From: Pseudomonas berkeleyensis
Lineage (GTDB): Bacteria > Pseudomonadota > Gammaproteobacteria > Pseudomonadales > Pseudomonadaceae
Reading direction: 5' to 3'
Length of the DNA: 64,000 bases
Assembly (NCBI RefSeq): GCF_014109765.1
Contig: NZ_CP059139.1
Coordinates: 1,054,001-1,118,000 of the forward strand
Part shown: positions 61,393-64,000 of the stretch, piece after piece
Layout: each line of letters opens with the position of its first letter
How positions within the stretch are numbered: the first letter of the stretch is position 1
The notes under the pieces: model-generated
The model's input: the letters and a program-made list of their open reading frames with translations, nothing else
What the model was told of the DNA's origin: nothing
Database searches by the model: none
Position numbers and translations under genes: made by a program

Positions 61393-61848
61393 TTATTGGT
61401 CTTTCTGCGTGTGGCTGGCCAGCCGCTCGAGCGCGGCGCGCAGCCTGGGATCGCGGATGCCTTCAGCACCTGCCTGGATACTTTGGGCAGCGCTATTGGA
61501 CAGGTGCAGGGTGCGACCGGTTCCACGATTCGGTCCGACTTGAGGTTGCACCTTGAACAGGATTTTCGTTAAGGTCGCGAATTCTTCGAGTGTCTGTAGT
61601 TGTCGTTGCAGTCTTCTTTGCTGATAACGCAGGCGTGTTGCCCAGTGGCCATCGGTCACTATCAATAGCAAACAGCCGTTGTTCCAGGACGCTACATGAC
61701 AGTGTTCCCGGGCGGCAGGTTGTAGCTGGCTTTCGACAAGACGCTGCAGGTTGGTCAGGCGTTGCGCCTGACCGAACAGCGCTTTCAGGGGCTTGGCTTC
61801 GCGTAACAGCGCAGCGGGTGCCTGGGCCGGCAAGGGACGGAACGACAT
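61393..61848 (-). CDS. DciA-like (DUF721) protein
   Basis: A 151-residue protein with the DUF721 N-terminal domain (LFGQAQRLTNLQRLVESQLQPAAREHCHVASWNNGCLLLIVTDGHWATRLRYQQ), the fold of DciA, the loader of replicative helicase DnaB in bacteria lacking DnaC. This position, between lpxC and the M23 gene, holds the same family in P. aeruginosa. It diverges from the M23 peptidase gene. Confidence 0.85.
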   Translation of the reverse strand: MSFRPLPAQAPAALLREAKPLKALFGQAQRLTNLQRLVESQLQPAAREHCHVASWNNGCLLLIVTDGHWATRLRYQQRRLQRQLQTLEEFATLTKILFKVQPQVGPNRGTGRTLHLSNSAAQSIQAGAEGIRDPRLRAALERLASHTQKDQ

Positions 61849-61927
61849 GGCAGGAGGCCTTAGATTGCAGAACCATCATGGTAGCAGAGCCTGCTGCCGG
61901 TCTGTGTTCTGCCAGTAAGGGGAAGCC

Positions 61928-62848
61928 ATGCAAATCATTCTTTTAAATAGTCGACACGGCTGCGCACGAACGATCAATCTCGATCTGCGCTGGTTGTTGT
62001 TGGTTGCGTTTCTTCTCTTGATCTCGAGCTTGGGCGCAGGTGCGGCCGTGGGTGCCAAGTGGCTGACGGCCGAGCCAGTGGTCGACAACCGCCTGGCAGA
62101 AGCGCTCGATCAGCAGCGTGAGCAAGTCGGTGTGGTGCGACAGGATGCCCAGCGCCAACTGGATGCCTTCGCCGTCCATGTCGCCGAATTGCAGGCGCGG
62201 CTGACCCGTCTCGATGCCCTCGGTGAACGGCTCACCGAACTGGCGGAGCTGGATGCGGGCGAGTTCGATTTCTCCCTCAGTGTCGGTCAGGGCGGTGCGG
62301 AAGATGCGCTCGGCGCCTCCGCCTATGCGCCCCCGCCATTCATGAATGCTCTGGACGATCTGGCGCTGCGCGTCGAGAGTCGCGAGCATCAGCTGGAAGT
62401 GCTGGAGCAGTTGCTCGGCGAGCGCCGCCTGAACGAAGCGGAAACGCTCTCGGGACGTCCGGTTTTGCAAGGCTATGTATCCTCGCCGTTCGGTCGTCGC
62501 GTACACCCGCTCACCGGTCGTGCCAGCGTGCACAAGGGCATCGACTTCGCTGCCAAGCCAGGTAGCGACGTGGTGTCGGTCGCCGCCGGTGTGGTGACTT
62601 TCTCCGGCAAGAAAAGCGGCTATGGCAATACGGTGGAAATCAGCCATGCCGATGGCTATGTCACCCTCTACGCGCACAACCAGAGCAACACGGTGCAGAT
62701 CGGTGATCTGGTGCAGCGCGGTCAGACCATCGCCAAGGTCGGCCGTAGTGGTCGCTCCACCGGTTATCACGTGCATTTCGAAGTCAGCAAGGGTGGCCGT
62801 CAGGTCAATCCGGCGCTGTATATCGCACGCAGCAATGGGGCTGAATGA
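61928..62848 (+). CDS. M23 (LytM-type) peptidase, membrane-anchored
   Basis: A 306-residue protein. N-terminal transmembrane helix (about 20-42), a coiled-coil region (about 50-105), then a LytM/M23 endopeptidase domain (about 178-302). Zinc ligands and catalytic residues are in VHKGIDFAAKPG (HxxxD) and TGYHVHFEVSK (HxH), so the domain should be active, unlike degenerate EnvC/NlpD types. Probably cleaves peptidoglycan cross-links. AAGGGGAAG precedes the ATG. Confidence 0.92.
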   Translation: MQIILLNSRHGCARTINLDLRWLLLVAFLLLISSLGAGAAVGAKWLTAEPVVDNRLAEALDQQREQVGVVRQDAQRQLDAFAVHVAELQARLTRLDALGERLTELAELDAGEFDFSLSVGQGGAEDALGASAYAPPPFMNALDDLALRVESREHQLEVLEQLLGERRLNEAETLSGRPVLQGYVSSPFGRRVHPLTGRASVHKGIDFAAKPGSDVVSVAAGVVTFSGKKSGYGNTVEISHADGYVTLYAHNQSNTVQIGDLVQRGQTIAKVGRSGRSTGYHVHFEVSKGGRQVNPALYIARSNGAE

Positions 62849-63088
62849 GGGGCGCGCGTAGCGACCCTTGAATTCCATTCAATCGTCCCCATCTATTTCG
62901 GCATGCCGCGTCTCGGTTTCCCCCGAGGCTGGTGCGGTGTGCGCCATCATGCGGTAGCAATGGGCTGACAACGTCACTTTCATCCCCGGCGTTTCCGGGT
63001 AGAATGCCCCCTTCGCCTGCAGCCATGCTGGCTGCCTGGTCGCGGTTTGCGCCGACCTCCATCCATTCGCCGGAAGATCCTGTCGATA
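62849..63088 (+). promoter_or_regulatory. secA leader and promoter region
   Basis: The 240-base gap has a TAGAAT -10 candidate (63000-63005) without a good -35 element, and a GCAGCCA/TGGCTGC hairpin (63019-63025 with 63029-63035) early in the presumed leader. A 15-bp dyad TTGAAT/ATTCAA (62868-62882) lies just after the M23 stop. No SecM-like reading frame is apparent. Confidence 0.45.
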
Positions 63089-64000
63089 TGTTTGCGCCTC
63101 TGTTGAAAAAACTTTTCGGAAGCAAGAATGAGCGTGAAGTCAAACGCATGCTCAAGGCGGTGCAGTCCGTCAACGTCCTCGAAGAACAGATGATCGCCCT
63201 CTCGGACGAGCAGCTGCGTGGCAAGACCGAAGAGTTCAAGGCCCGTCTGGCCAAGGGCGAAACCCTCGACCAGTTGCTTCCCGAAGCCTTTGCCGTGGCC
63301 CGTGAAGCCGGCAAGCGCGTGATGGGCATGCGTCACTTCGACGTGCAGTTGATCGGTGGTATGACCCTGCACGAAGGCAAGATCGCCGAGATGCGTACCG
63401 GTGAGGGTAAAACCCTGGTGGGTACCCTGGCCGTTTACCTCAACGCACTGTCCGGCAAGGGCGTGCACGTGGTGACCGTCAACGAATACCTAGCACGTCG
63501 CGATGCCAACTGGATGCGCCCGCTGTATGAATTCCTCGGCCTGACGGTGGGCATCGTCACCCCGTTCCAGCCGCCGGAAGAAAAGCGCGCCGCCTATGCT
63601 GCCGATATCACCTACGGCACCAACAACGAATTCGGTTTCGATTACCTGCGCGACAACATGGCTTTCAGCATGGAAGACAAGTTCCAGCGTGAGCTGAATT
63701 TCGCCGTGATCGACGAAGTCGACTCGATCCTGATCGACGAAGCCCGTACCCCGCTGATCATTTCCGGTCAGGCTGAAGACAGCTCCAAGCTGTACATCGA
63801 GATCAACAAGCTGATCCCTCGCCTCAAGCAGCATATCGAGGAGGAGGAAGGCGTCGTCACCCAGGAAGGTCATTACAAGGTCGACGAGAAGACCCGCCAG
63901 GTCGAACTCAACGAAGCCGGCCACCAGTACGTCGAAGAGATGCTCACCGCGGCCGGTATGCTGGCCGAAGGCGAGAGCCTCTATTCCGCGCACAACCTGG
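63089..64000 (+). CDS. secA: Preprotein translocase ATPase SecA, 5' part only
   Basis: The first 304 residues of the about 910-residue motor that drives protein export through SecYEG; the gene runs off the right edge without a stop. Opens [21 protein letters not shown]. Walker A is in [18 protein letters not shown] and the DEAD-type Walker B in [29 protein letters not shown] lies 12 bases upstream of the ATG. The start of the preprotein cross-linking domain is included. Confidence 0.98.

Noticed and set aside
62849..63088. Possible SecM-like arrest peptide ahead of secA
   Set aside because: No plausible reading frame with a signal sequence and arrest motif is present.

Overview
The window is chromosomal core sequence from a high-GC gammaproteobacterium, almost certainly a Pseudomonas in the broad sense. 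Three gene orders match what I know of P. aeruginosa: proA-nadD-rsfS-rlmH-mrdA-rodA-sltB1-rlpA-dacC-ybeD-lipB, rplM-rpsI-petABC-sspAB, and lpoA/rsmI-rnpB followed by the complete dcw cluster mraZ to lpxC and then secA. The dispersed palindromes built on GTAGGGTGCGC resemble those of the P. mendocina/oleovorans group, but species placement is inference. There are no phages, insertion sequences, CRISPR arrays or tRNAs.

Layout: 1-3.5 kb holds the start of an acyl-CoA synthetase gene diverging from a FixL/FixJ-like two-component pair, with a perfect 8-bp dyad between them. 3.5-7.4 kb is a minus-strand group: methyltransferase, small acidic protein, NAD(P)-binding protein, a MORN-repeat lipoprotein with a caspase-like C13 peptidase domain, and a MaoC hydratase. 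7.6-13.7 kb holds lrgAB, a LON substrate-binding-domain protein, a DedA-PAP2 fusion, a 3-methyladenine glycosylase, a methyltransferase and a two-part alpha/beta hydrolase. 14-24.3 kb is the rod-shape and cell-wall cluster ending in lipB. At 24.3-24.6 kb nested palindromes mark an apparent synteny break: lipA does not follow lipB, and zapG (yhcB) comes next instead.

24.5-33.3 kb holds zapG, a small hydrolase, trpS, zapE, a secreted helical-repeat protein, a GlxA-family regulator diverging from an acyl-CoA dehydrogenase, and an aldo/keto reductase. 33.5-38.4 kb carries ribosomal proteins L13/S9, the cytochrome bc1 complex and the SspA/SspB stringent-starvation pair. 38.5-41.8 kb is the minus-strand lpoA-yraN-diaA-dolP envelope operon. 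rsmI and the RNase P RNA gene follow. 43.4-61.2 kb is the dcw cluster, almost every gene overlapping or abutting the next, driven by a clear sigma70 promoter with four 10-bp-spaced MraZ-type boxes. lpxC ends at a strong terminator. A DciA-like gene, an M23 peptidase and the first third of secA close the window.

Functionally the window is dominated by envelope growth: lipid II synthesis (murC-G, mraY, ddlB), septal synthesis (ftsI, ftsW, ftsL, ftsQ, ftsA, ftsZ), lateral-wall synthesis (mrdA, rodA), trimming and remodelling (dacC, sltB1, rlpA, M23), PBP activation (lpoA) and lipid A commitment (lpxC). I found no clearly new multi-gene system. The best leads are the MORN/C13 lipoprotein, the A9 tract between the two functional domains of rlpA, the dyads in divergent promoters, and the nested repeats at the lipB junction.
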